Source of the DNA: an uncultured Coriobacteriaceae bacterium
GTDB lineage: Bacteria > Actinomycetota > Coriobacteriia > Coriobacteriales > Atopobiaceae
Length of the DNA: 64,000 nucleotides
Assembly (NCBI GenBank): GCA_902801175.1
Contig: CADCHF010000019.1
Location: 1-64,000, forward strand
Reading direction: 5' to 3'
Shown: one piece after another, positions 44,517 to 52,229 of the stretch
Numbering within the stretch: the first letter of the stretch is position 1
Layout of the letters: every line of letters begins with the position of its first letter
The notes under the pieces: generated by a model
The model's database searches: none
What the model was told of the DNA's origin: nothing
Seen by the model: the letters and a program-made list of their open reading frames with translations, nothing else
Translations under genes and position numbers: made by a program

Positions 44517-46868
44517 ATGCCAGGACCAGGTGGAATGCGCGGACAGCAGTTCTTGACCGAGGAGGAGAAGGCCAACGCCCCAAAGGTGACACCAGAGCTG
44601 CTTAGGCGCATTGCGGGATACCTCAAGCCCTACTGGCTGCAGTTCCTGGCAGTCTTTGTGGCCATTCTGGTGAGCTCGGTCGTTGGCCTGCTGCCCTCGA
44701 TCATTACCGGGCGCATCGTTGACCAGGCGCTTGCGGGCAACGACCTCGCACTTTTGATTCGCCTGCTGTTTACGGCGCTTGCCGCCATGCTCGCCAGCCA
44801 GCTCGTGGGCGTGCTGGAGAACTACATCAACTCGTGGATCAGCCAGCGCATCATCTTTGACATGAAAAACGAGATGTACGACCACCTGCAGCACATGCCG
44901 CACGCGTTCTTTACCACCGAGAAGCAGGGCGACATCGTCACCCGCATGAACACCGACATCTCTGGCGTGAGCTCGGTCATTAGCGGCACCCTCACGCAGG
45001 TGGTTAGCAACGTGGCCACGGTTGTCACCACCCTGGTCGCGCTCTTTTCCATGAGCCCAATGCTCGCGGTAGTGGGCCTGCTCGTGCTGCCGCTGCTTAT
45101 CTTTCCCACCCGCAGCGCCGGACGCGTGCGTCTCAAGCTGGTGCAGGAGAGCCAGGCCAAAAACGACGAGATGAACCAGCTCATCAACGAGACGCTCTCG
45201 GTCTCGGGGTCGCTGCTCACCAAGATGTTCACCGCCGAGGAGCGCGAGTACGACCGCTTTGTGGGCGTAAACGAGGAGGTCACCGCCCTCTCACTCAAGG
45301 AGCAGCGCTCTGGCTCGTGGTTCCGTGTGGCGATGGGCATGTTTACCCAGCTAGGACCCCTGCTCATCTACTTTGCCGGTGGCTACCTCATTATTCGCAG
45401 GCTTGACCCCACCCTCTCGGTGGGCACCGTCACGGCTACGGTCACGCTGGTCAACCGCCTGTACCGCCCCGTAGAGAACCTGCTCAACCTGCAGGTGAGC
45501 TTTACGCGCTCGCTTGCCATGTTCACTCGCATCTTTGACTATCTCGACCGCAAGGCCACCATCGTGAGTCCCAAGGATGGCGCTCGCCCCTCAATGGACC
45601 AGGCGAGCATTGAGTACGACCACGTCTCCTTTGGCTACGACGACTCCGAGGAACCGCTGCTCACCGACGTATGCCTGACCGTTCCCGGCGGCAAGATGTA
45701 CGCCATTGTGGGCCCCAGCGGATCGGGCAAGTCGACCGTCGTCAACCTCATCCCGCGTCTCTTTGACGTATGGGGCGGCTGCGTGCGCGTGGCTGGCGTG
45801 GACGTGCGCGAGATTGACCTCACCTACCTGCGGCAGGCCGTGGGCGTGGTGACCCAGGAGGCCTACCTCTTTAACGGCACCATCCTCGAGAACCTGCGCT
45901 ACGCCAGGCCCGATGCCACAATGGACGAGATTGAGCGCGCCTGCCGCATTGCCAACATCCACGAGTTCATCTCTAACCAGCCGGACGGCTATCAGACCGA
46001 GGTGGGCAACCGCGGCCTCAAGCTCTCGGGCGGAGAGAAGCAGCGCCTGTCCATTGCCCGCGTGGTGCTCAAGGACCCCAAGATCCTGATTCTGGACGAG
46101 GCCACCAGCGCGCTCGACTCCATCAGCGAGAACGCCATTCAGGAGGCGCTCGAGCAGCTGATGGTGGGGCGCACGAGCATTGTTATTGCGCATCGCCTGT
46201 CGACCATCCTCAAGGCCGACCGCATCTGCGTGGTCAAAGGCGGCGTCATTGCCGAGCAGGGCACGCACGAGGAGCTGCTGGCAACTGGCGGCGTGTACCG
46301 GGAGCTGTACGAGACGCAGTTTAGGCAGGTCATTGGCATGGAGCAAGGCGCGGAGTCCGCTGGTCTGGATGTCCAGACGCTCTCGTCGGCATACGAGGTC
46401 CGCGCGCTTGGCAACGAGGACCTTCCCGAGGTGTTTGCCCTCGCGCGTTCCAACAGGGCGTACTTCCGCTACCTGCACGAGCGTCCGACCAAGGCCAACC
46501 TCACAGCCCTCATCACGCGTCTGCCCGAAGGCGCGCAACCGATGTCCAGGCACTTTGTGGGGCTCTTTGACGGCGACGGGTATTTGGTTGCCGTGCTTAG
46601 CCTTGCCTGCGGGTACCCCAACGAGTCCACGGCCTTTATTGGATGGCTCATGGTTGCGGCCGACATGCAGCGCCAAGGCATTGGGTCGCAGCTTGTGGCC
46701 GACCTGCGTGCCGCGCTTGCGGCCCAGGGATACACGCGTATGATGCTGCAGCTGCCCGAGCGTGACACCGATGGTGCGGGCTTTTGGGAGGAGCAGGGCT
46801 TTGCGGCAAATGGAGAGCGCGACACGAGCTGCCATCATCCGCTGATCACGCTCGAGCGGGCAATATAG
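44517..46868 (+). CDS. ABC exporter (membrane and ATPase domains) fused to a GNAT acetyltransferase
   Basis: 783 residues. Residues 25-330 form six membrane helices of an ABC type IV exporter. The ATPase has GPSGSGKST near 398-406, LSGGEKQR near 503, ILILDEATSALD near 522 and IAHRLST after it. About residues 625-783 are a GNAT domain: YEVRALGNEDLPEVFALA, IGWLMVAADMQRQGIGSQLVADL (acetyl-CoA loop RQGIGS) and GFWEEQGF. No stop or ribosome site separates the parts. The Met of MPGPGGMRG follows AGGGAG; a longer frame has no site. Substrate unknown; the GNAT could modify the exported compound. Confidence 0.92.
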   Translation: MPGPGGMRGQQFLTEEEKANAPKVTPELLRRIAGYLKPYWLQFLAVFVAILVSSVVGLLPSIITGRIVDQALAGNDLALLIRLLFTALAAMLASQLVGVLENYINSWISQRIIFDMKNEMYDHLQHMPHAFFTTEKQGDIVTRMNTDISGVSSVISGTLTQVVSNVATVVTTLVALFSMSPMLAVVGLLVLPLLIFPTRSAGRVRLKLVQESQAKNDEMNQLINETLSVSGSLLTKMFTAEEREYDRFVGVNEEVTALSLKEQRSGSWFRVAMGMFTQLGPLLIYFAGGYLIIRRLDPTLSVGTVTATVTLVNRLYRPVENLLNLQVSFTRSLAMFTRIFDYLDRKATIVSPKDGARPSMDQASIEYDHVSFGYDDSEEPLLTDVCLTVPGGKMYAIVGPSGSGKSTVVNLIPRLFDVWGGCVRVAGVDVREIDLTYLRQAVGVVTQEAYLFNGTILENLRYARPDATMDEIERACRIANIHEFISNQPDGYQTEVGNRGLKLSGGEKQRLSIARVVLKDPKILILDEATSALDSISENAIQEALEQLMVGRTSIVIAHRLSTILKADRICVVKGGVIAEQGTHEELLATGGVYRELYETQFRQVIGMEQGAESAGLDVQTLSSAYEVRALGNEDLPEVFALARSNRAYFRYLHERPTKANLTALITRLPEGAQPMSRHFVGLFDGDGYLVAVLSLACGYPNESTAFIGWLMVAADMQRQGIGSQLVADLRAALAAQGYTRMMLQLPERDTDGAGFWEEQGFAANGERDTSCHHPLITLERAI

Positions 46869-46958
46869 TATGAGGGCATGCATCTAGCTGACTTGACCGG
46901 CACGGGCAACCCCGCCGCAGCCACAACGCAAACGCAGCTCCACCTGCAAGGAGGGCAC

Positions 46959-47516
46959 ATGGACATATTTGAGGCAATCCGGGCACGTCATAGCTACCGT
47001 GGGCCGTTTTTGCCCGACCCCGTGCCTCGCGAGGATCTGGCACGCATCATGGAGGCAGGGCTGGCGGCACCGTCGGGCTGCAACAAGCAGACCACCTCGC
47101 TTGTGGCCATAGACGACGCAGACGTGCTGGCGCGTGTGCGTGCGCACATTGACCCACCCCTGCGCCGTGAGAACGCGCCGGCCGCCATCTGCGTGCTCAC
47201 GCAGCGGATATGCGCCTATCGCGACAAGTGCTTTGCCATTCAGGACTACTCGGCGGCAATCGAAAACATGCTGCTTGCCATTGCCGCGCTTGGCTACGCG
47301 AGCTGCTGGTACGAGGGCCATATAACCGACGATGACCGCATTTGCGACCGCATGGCCGCGGAGCTCGGCGTGCCCGAGGGCTACGAGCTGGTATGCTACC
47401 TGCCCGTAGGCAAGCCCGACCGCACGGTGCACGGCCCAAAGAAGGTCGCGTTTGGCGAGCGGGCATGGTTCAACGCCTTTGGCAATACTGCGCAGGCGTG
47501 CGAGGGGCAGGCATGA
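46959..47516 (+). CDS. Nitroreductase family protein
   Basis: 185 residues. FEAIRARHSYRGPF at the N-terminus and PSGCNKQTTSLVAID are the FMN-binding segments; LAIAALGYASCWYEGHI is the conserved middle helix. An FMN-dependent NAD(P)H oxidoreductase of unknown substrate. Met of MDIFEAIRARH behind GGAGGG. Its stop overlaps the next start. Confidence 0.9.
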   Translation: MDIFEAIRARHSYRGPFLPDPVPREDLARIMEAGLAAPSGCNKQTTSLVAIDDADVLARVRAHIDPPLRRENAPAAICVLTQRICAYRDKCFAIQDYSAAIENMLLAIAALGYASCWYEGHITDDDRICDRMAAELGVPEGYELVCYLPVGKPDRTVHGPKKVAFGERAWFNAFGNTAQACEGQA

Positions 47517-47854
47517 ACATCCAGATTTTTGGCATTAAGAAATCGAGCGACGCCCGCAAGGCAGAGCGCTGGTTCAAGGAGCGTCGCATCAAGTTTCAAT
47601 ATATCGATCTGACTCAGAAAGAGATCAGCAAGGGCGAGCTGCGCTCGGTTGCGCAGGCAGTCGGCGGCCTTGCAGAGCTCATCGACGAAAAGGCAAAGGA
47701 CAGCTATGCCGTTGCGCTGCTGCAGCACACCCCCGAGAGCATGCTGCTCGATAAGCTGCTAGAAAACCAACAGGTCCTGCGCGTACCCATCGTTCGCAAT
47801 GGGCGTCAGGCAACCGTGGGGTACGCGCCGGACGTGTGGAAGAGCTGGGAGTAG
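47513..47854 (+). CDS. ArsC/Spx-like thioredoxin-fold protein without the catalytic Cys
   Basis: 113 residues. MNIQIFGIKKSSDARKAERW matches the start of ArsC-like proteins, where the first Cys usually follows KK; here it is Ser-Ser, and no Cys is present in the motif. The rest (FKERRIKFQYIDL, VLRVPIVRNGRQATVGY) keeps the fold. A reductase role is unlikely; a Spx-like binding role is possible. ATGA overlap couples it to the nitroreductase. Confidence 0.82.
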   Translation: MNIQIFGIKKSSDARKAERWFKERRIKFQYIDLTQKEISKGELRSVAQAVGGLAELIDEKAKDSYAVALLQHTPESMLLDKLLENQQVLRVPIVRNGRQATVGYAPDVWKSWE

Positions 47855-47879
47855 AGGTAACCCTGGTCTGAGGGAGACG

Positions 47880-48116
47880 CTACTCTGCGTCAGAATCGTC
47901 CCAACCGTCAAGATCGATGACCTCGTCACCAAAAACTACCTGCACCTTTGCGTCGCAGGCATGAGCAATGCTGGCGAAGGTCTCAACAGAAGGCACGCTT
48001 CCACTGTGCAGAAGCGACGAGACGTAGTTGGGACGGCGCCCGATCTCCTGCGAAATCTGGATTGCAGATTTGCTGCTCGCACGAACGATCTTGCGTAGTG
48101 CAGCCGTTGCCTTCAT
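47880..48116 (-). CDS. Small Xre-type helix-turn-helix protein
   Basis: 78 residues. ALRKIVRASSKSAIQISQEIG RRPNYVSSLLHSGSVPSVETFASIA is a Xre/Cro-type helix-turn-helix of about 55 residues. The tail is acidic (DLDGWDDSDAE). GAGAGAGGAA precedes the start. It converges on the ArsC-like gene and is divergent from the purO operon. Confidence 0.82.
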   Translation of the reverse strand: MKATAALRKIVRASSKSAIQISQEIGRRPNYVSSLLHSGSVPSVETFASIAHACDAKVQVVFGDEVIDLDGWDDSDAE

Positions 48117-48260
48117 TATGTTCCTCTCTCGATAGCATTAAATTATGCTCATACTAACATGAGAATGGCAAGCTGGCATTTGAGACGCATGGGGTCGATT
48201 TTGCTAGCGTTTATTCCCAAATTTGAAAAAAACGCTTCTGAGCTGCACTTTTACTTACTA

Positions 48261-48291
48261 TTGACGCCTATACGTAAATGTCTGGTATAAT
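48261..48291 (+). promoter_or_regulatory. Strong promoter of the purO operon
   Basis: TTGACG at 48261-48266 and TGGTATAAT (extended -10, TATAAT at 48286-48291) with a 19-bp spacer. The start near 48298 leaves a leader of about 340 nt. Confidence 0.7.
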
Positions 48292-48489
48292 AATTACTCA
48301 CATATTTTGCATATTAGTAAATCCGTCTGCTTGGCATCTACTCAGTAATTACATAGCTGTCAGCTAAAGAACGTGTTGCTGGACGGGACTTTACACCCGC
48401 CCACATGAAACCAGCAAAGAATGCGCCGGCAAGATGTGCTTCCTGTTAGATAGCGGCACAAGCTGCGCGCACATGCTACAGTGCAGCAA

Positions 48490-48600
48490 GCAGCGCTGTG
48501 ACTGACGGATTGTCGTGGCTACCACGGTGGAGCAGCGCCCTCACATATCGCCGACCGTCTGGGCAAGTCATATCTCGTAAGGGAGTGGCTTGCCTTTTTG
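48490..48600 (+). ncRNA. ZTP (pfl) riboswitch with terminator
   Basis: The core GTGACTGACG (48498-48507), a helix capped by CGTGGCTACCACG-TGGAGC (48513-48533) and CCGACCGTCTGGGCA (48551-48565) match the conserved parts of the ZTP/pfl aptamer (GUGACUGGCG, CCACGGGGAGC, CCGCCUGGGCA). The GGGCA strand that should form the pseudoknot runs into a terminator, GGCAAG (48562-48567) with CTTGCC (48589-48594) followed by TTTTT. Ligand binding should prevent the terminator and switch the operon on when ZTP/ZMP rises, that is, when folate one-carbon units run short. Two purine genes follow, as expected. Confidence 0.85.
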
Positions 48601-48635
48601 TTTCGGATGGCAAGTCACAGGAGGGAGAACCGCTC

Positions 48636-49271
48636 ATGCAAGACCTCGTTAAGCTGCTCGAATCGAACCCCTATCCTGGTCGCGGCCTCGTTGTTGGCCA
48701 GGGCGTGGTCTATTACTGGATCATGGGCCGCAGCTTTAACAGCCGCAACCGCATTTTTGTTGAGACCGAGGACGGCATTCGCACCGAGGCGCATCAGCCC
48801 GAGCTGGTGGAGGATCCGAGCCTGATCATCTACCATCCCGTGCGCACCATGGGCGATGACCTCGTGGTGACCAACGGCGACCAAACTGATACCATTGTTG
48901 AGCAGGGTGACTTTGTGAAGGGCTGCCTGCTGCGTGAGTTTGAGCCCGACGACCCCAACTTTACCCCGCGCATCAGCGCCATCTTGCATGCCGACGGCAG
49001 CTTTGACCTCTCTATCCTCAAGCATCAGAAGAGCGGCCGCTGCCTGCGCGAGTTCTTCTGCTACGAGGGCGCCGACGAGGGCACCGCGTACTTCCTCTCG
49101 ACCTACGATGGCGACGGAAACCCGCTGCCCACCTTTACCGGTGAGCCGCGCGAGGTGACCCTGCCCACCCCCGACGAGGTTTGGGCCGCCCTCAACGAGG
49201 ACAACAAGATCAGCCTCTACACCGACGTTCACGGCGAGGTCAAGATCTACAACAAGCACCTCGGCGACTAG
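48636..49271 (+). CDS. purO: IMP cyclohydrolase, PurO type
   Basis: 211 residues. NPYPGRGLVVGQ, YWIMGRSFNSRNRIFV and IIYHPVRT are the marks of the archaeal-type PurO family. It closes FAICAR to IMP, the last step of purine synthesis. The Met of MQDLVKLLESN follows GGAGGGAG; an upstream frame overlaps the terminator. The ZTP riboswitch is directly upstream, and the AICAR transformylase follows. This replaces the N-terminal domain of ordinary PurH. Confidence 0.93.
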   Translation: MQDLVKLLESNPYPGRGLVVGQGVVYYWIMGRSFNSRNRIFVETEDGIRTEAHQPELVEDPSLIIYHPVRTMGDDLVVTNGDQTDTIVEQGDFVKGCLLREFEPDDPNFTPRISAILHADGSFDLSILKHQKSGRCLREFFCYEGADEGTAYFLSTYDGDGNPLPTFTGEPREVTLPTPDEVWAALNEDNKISLYTDVHGEVKIYNKHLGD

Positions 49272-49281
49272 CCCCAGTAAC

Positions 49282-49322
49282 GGGGTCGGCCTCCCGTCCA
49301 TTGGGGACGGGAGGCCGACCCC
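49282..49322. repeat. Perfect 18-bp hairpin between purO and the transformylase gene
   Basis: GGGGTCGGCCTCCCGTCC (49282-49299) and its exact complement at 49305-49322, loop ATTGG, no T run. A stable mRNA stem, perhaps limiting read-through or decay. It shares the CCGTCC/GGACGG core with dispersed repeats at 3790 and 58950. Confidence 0.75.
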
Positions 49323-49357
49323 AATGTTCGAAACACACCCCCTCGATTGGAGACAAC

Positions 49358-50539
49358 ATGAACGAACTCGAGCTCAAGTACGGTATGAACCCCAACCAGA
49401 AGCCCGCCCGCATCTTTATGAAGGACGGCTCCGAGCTGCCCGTGACCGTGCTGCAGGGCAAGCCTGGCTTCATCAACTTCCTAGACGCCCTCAACAGCTG
49501 GCAGCTGGTCCGCGACCTCAAGGAGGCCACCGGCCTGCCCTGCGCCGCATCCTTCAAGCACGTGAGCCCTGCCGGCGCCGCCGTTGGCACCCCGCTCTCT
49601 GACATCGACCGTCAGATTTACTTTGTGCCCGACACGCTGGCCGACCCCTCCCCCATCGCCTGCGCCTACATTCGCGCTCGCGGCGCCGACCGCATGAGCT
49701 CCTACGGCGACTGGGCCGCCCTCTCGGACATCTGCGATGCCGACACCGCCACCTACCTCAAGCCCGAGGTCTCTGACGGCATCATTGCCCCTGGCTACAC
49801 CGACGAGGCCCTCGCCATCCTGGCCCAGAAGAAGGGCGGCAACTACAACGTCGTGCAGATCGACCCCAACTACGAGTGCGCTCCCGTTGAGACCAAGGAC
49901 GTCTTTGGCATCACCTTTGAGCAGGGCCACAACTTTTATAAGGTCGACCGCGAGCTGGTGAGCAACTTTGTGACCGACGTCAAGGACGTGCCCGACAGCG
50001 CCATCCGCGACATGATCATCTCGCTCATCACGCTGAAGTACACGCAGTCCAACTCCGTGTGCTATGTGAAGGACGGTCAGGCCATTGGCGTTGGCGCCGG
50101 TCAGCAGAGCCGCGTGCACTGCACCCGTCTCGCCGGCAACAAGGCCGACACCTGGTACCTGCGCCAGCATCCCAAGGTGCTGGGCCTCAAGTTTGTTGAG
50201 GGCATCCGCCGCGCCAACCGCGACAACGCAATTGACGTGTACATCTCTGAGGAGCACGACGACGTGCTGCGCGAGGGCGAGTGGCAGAAGTGGTTTGCCG
50301 AGAAGCCCGAGGTCCTCACCCGCGAGGAGAAGGCCGAGTGGATTGCCACGCAGACTGGCGTGACCTGCGGTTCTGACGCGTTCTTCCCGTTTGGCGACAA
50401 CGTTGAGCGCTGCCACAAGAGCGGCGTTGAGTACATTGCCGAGCCCGGTGGCTCCATCCGCGACGACAACGTGATCGAGACCGCCAACAAGTACGGCATT
50501 GCCATGGCCTTCACCGGCATGAGGCTCTTCCACCACTAA
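49358..50539 (+). CDS. purH: AICAR transformylase (PurH C-terminal type, stand-alone)
   Basis: 393 residues. It has the transformylase half of PurH only: KYGMNPNQKPARIF, FKHVSPAGAAVG, KYTQSNSVCYVKDGQAIGVGAGQQSRV and SDAFFPFGDNVER near the end. It formylates AICAR with 10-formyl-THF to give FAICAR, which the neighbouring PurO closes. The start at 49358 follows TTGGAGACA. The MGS-like cyclohydrolase domain is missing, as expected beside purO. Confidence 0.94.
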   Translation: MNELELKYGMNPNQKPARIFMKDGSELPVTVLQGKPGFINFLDALNSWQLVRDLKEATGLPCAASFKHVSPAGAAVGTPLSDIDRQIYFVPDTLADPSPIACAYIRARGADRMSSYGDWAALSDICDADTATYLKPEVSDGIIAPGYTDEALAILAQKKGGNYNVVQIDPNYECAPVETKDVFGITFEQGHNFYKVDRELVSNFVTDVKDVPDSAIRDMIISLITLKYTQSNSVCYVKDGQAIGVGAGQQSRVHCTRLAGNKADTWYLRQHPKVLGLKFVEGIRRANRDNAIDVYISEEHDDVLREGEWQKWFAEKPEVLTREEKAEWIATQTGVTCGSDAFFPFGDNVERCHKSGVEYIAEPGGSIRDDNVIETANKYGIAMAFTGMRLFHH

Positions 50540-50593
50540 GAGCACGCCAACGCCCGACCTCGCACAATGATCGGACATACCTGTGAGTTACGG

Positions 50594-50632
50594 GGCCGCC
50601 CCGCGCCAGTTTTGGCGTGGGGCGGCCTTCTT
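50594..50632. terminator. Terminator after the purine operon
   Basis: GGCCGCCCCGCGCCA pairs with TGGCGTGGGGCGGCC (one GT pair), followed by TTCTT. Confidence 0.85.
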
Positions 50633-50644
50633 CCGTGGCTTGCA

Positions 50645-50814
50645 GCGCGCTTTCGTTCAAGAAAACCCACTAGTGTACGAATCGATTTGGCATGGGCCCC
50701 AAAAGTCGTATTAGGAGAACGCAAAGCCCCGTTCACGAGGCCGGAAAGAGTGGCGTTTCGGTCATCATGAAATGGGATTCGTACACTAGTGGGTTTTCTT
50801 GAACGAAAGCGCGC
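50645..50814. mobile_element. MITE-like element with perfect 39-bp terminal inverted repeats
   Basis: The arm at 50645-50683 begins GCGCGCTTTCGTTCAAGAAA and continues to CTAGTGTACGAATC; 50776-50814 is its exact reverse complement. About 92 bp lie between. No open frame of note. Target duplication is not obvious. The arm core TAGTGTACGAA also appears in the inverted repeat at 25820-25992, so both may belong to one family. Confidence 0.65.
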
Positions 50815-50863
50815 CTTCCGCCACACCAGAAGCTCTGCATCGGAGCCCGAACCGCTACTTGCG

Positions 50864-51523
50864 CTACTGGACGGGTACTATCACGTCGTAGCGGACTACC
50901 TTGCCGATGAGCGAGCTGCTTGGCTTGACCCCTGCCAGATGCGGGCCCTTGAGCGGACGCTTGACCACCACCTTGCGCGGACGTGCGGCCAGCGCGGCCC
51001 GCATGAGCGCCTCTTCGTCCTCGCAAGGGCTCTCCAGCCGCTGGAAGAGCTGCAACTTTTTGTTGGTGGCGGCCCGACGACGCCGCTCGGGAAACATTGG
51101 GTCGAGAAACACCACGTCGGGAGAGGCATCGAGCGAGCCCAGCGTCTCGACGGCGTCACCTCGCACCAGCGTCATGCGCGCCGCAACCTCTGCGAGCCGC
51201 GCATCCTCTCGCGCGCGTGCGATCGTGTCCGCAAGCAGGGCGGCTATCACGGCATCGCGCTCGCAGAGCATGACGGTAAAGCCGGCTGCAGCCAACAGCA
51301 GCGAGTCCTCACCCAGGCCCGCCGTGGCATCCACTGCCGTGGGCGCCGACACGCCCCGCACGCGGGCGGCACGTACGAGCAACTCGCGCGACAGCCGGTC
51401 TTGCCGCAGGCGCGGCAGCAGGTGCGCAAAGTCTCCCCTAAGCTCCATGCCGTCACCCAAAAGCGCAAGCCCGCGCTCGTCGCGCACCAGCTCAAGGCCC
51501 TCAGGCAACTCCAGTTGCTCCAT
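50864..51523 (-). CDS. rsmJ: 16S rRNA (guanine1516-N2)-methyltransferase RsmJ
   Basis: 219 residues. VDATAGLGEDSLLLAAAGF (motif I), VTLCERD-like motif II (VMLCERDAVI) and VVFLDPMFPER (motif IV) are specific to the RsmJ/YhiQ family, as is KVVVKRPLKGPHLAG. It methylates G1516 of 16S rRNA. ATG at 51523 follows GGGAGGTG; the GTG three codons upstream overlaps that site. Confidence 0.92.
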   Translation of the reverse strand: MEQLELPEGLELVRDERGLALLGDGMELRGDFAHLLPRLRQDRLSRELLVRAARVRGVSAPTAVDATAGLGEDSLLLAAAGFTVMLCERDAVIAALLADTIARAREDARLAEVAARMTLVRGDAVETLGSLDASPDVVFLDPMFPERRRRAATNKKLQLFQRLESPCEDEEALMRAALAARPRKVVVKRPLKGPHLAGVKPSSSLIGKVVRYDVIVPVQ

Positions 51524-51637
51524 GCCAGTCACCTCCCGCAGATCCGCCCGTCAAAACAACAGGCCCGAGCCTCGCACGCGGCGGAAACCCCCACCGGCGT
51601 AAGAACTCGGACCTGCTCTCACACATTCAAGTCCCGC

Positions 51638-52057
51638 TTAGACCAGCTTGCCGTTGCAGTGGTCAACCATGTGCTGAATCATCTGGGCGATCCAGCCGGT
51701 ATAGTCGCGGCGGCGCGCCACAAGCTTGCCGTCAACCAGCTCGTCGTAGCTCAGCTTGATCTTGGCATAGCGCGTGACCTTAGAAATGTCCTCGCGCGTA
51801 AGGCAGCCCTCCATCATCTTTGACGGACGCAGTCCCATGATCACCTTGGGGTTGTACAGCACGTGGGCCTCGCCGTCGTCGTCGAGGTAGACCGCGATGG
51901 CCTTAGTGATGCCAATCTGGTTTGCCGCAATGCAGGCGCCATCGTCCTGGGCGCGAATGGTGTCGATGAGGTCCTGCGCAATGGGAGCGTCCTCGGCCGT
52001 GGCAGCCTCGCAACGCTGGGAAAGAATGGCCTCGTCGGTAACCAGGTCCTTGATCAT
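51638..52057 (-). CDS. Peptide deformylase-like protein with altered catalytic motifs
   Basis: 139 residues, the length of the short deformylase-like family. Motif I is ACIAANQIG in place of GxGLAAxQ, motif II EGCLTRE keeps the metal Cys, and motif III reads QHMVDHCNG where the usual HExxDH has a catalytic Glu. Both metal His are kept but the Glu is Met. Reduced or different activity is likely, so it is unlikely to be the only deformylase. The Met of MIKDLVTDE follows AAAGGAC. Confidence 0.85.
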   Translation of the reverse strand: MIKDLVTDEAILSQRCEAATAEDAPIAQDLIDTIRAQDDGACIAANQIGITKAIAVYLDDDGEAHVLYNPKVIMGLRPSKMMEGCLTREDISKVTRYAKIKLSYDELVDGKLVARRRDYTGWIAQMIQHMVDHCNGKLV

Positions 52058-52229
52058 GGGGTAGTCCTTTCGTTTGGGCAACACCAGTTGTAACCGCTTG
52101 AGGGTAGCCCACTCAGCCGTTTGGGGCAACCTTCGCCACGCGCTGCGCAAAAACACGTGAGTGTGCAGCCATATAAAAGCCAGTCCCCACGGTACGCGGA
52201 GACTGGTTTCTGACTTAAAACGATGCCTG

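Larger units (their letters stand above)
50540..50863. other. Convergent gap holding a terminator and a MITE-like element
   Basis: No gene. Between the purine operon and rsmJ lie the terminator at 50594-50632 and the 170-bp inverted-repeat element at 50645-50814. Confidence 0.6.

Noticed and set aside
48292-48360. Possible guanine riboswitch in the purO leader
   Set aside because: Lacks the purine aptamer loops; the ZTP aptamer further downstream explains the control.
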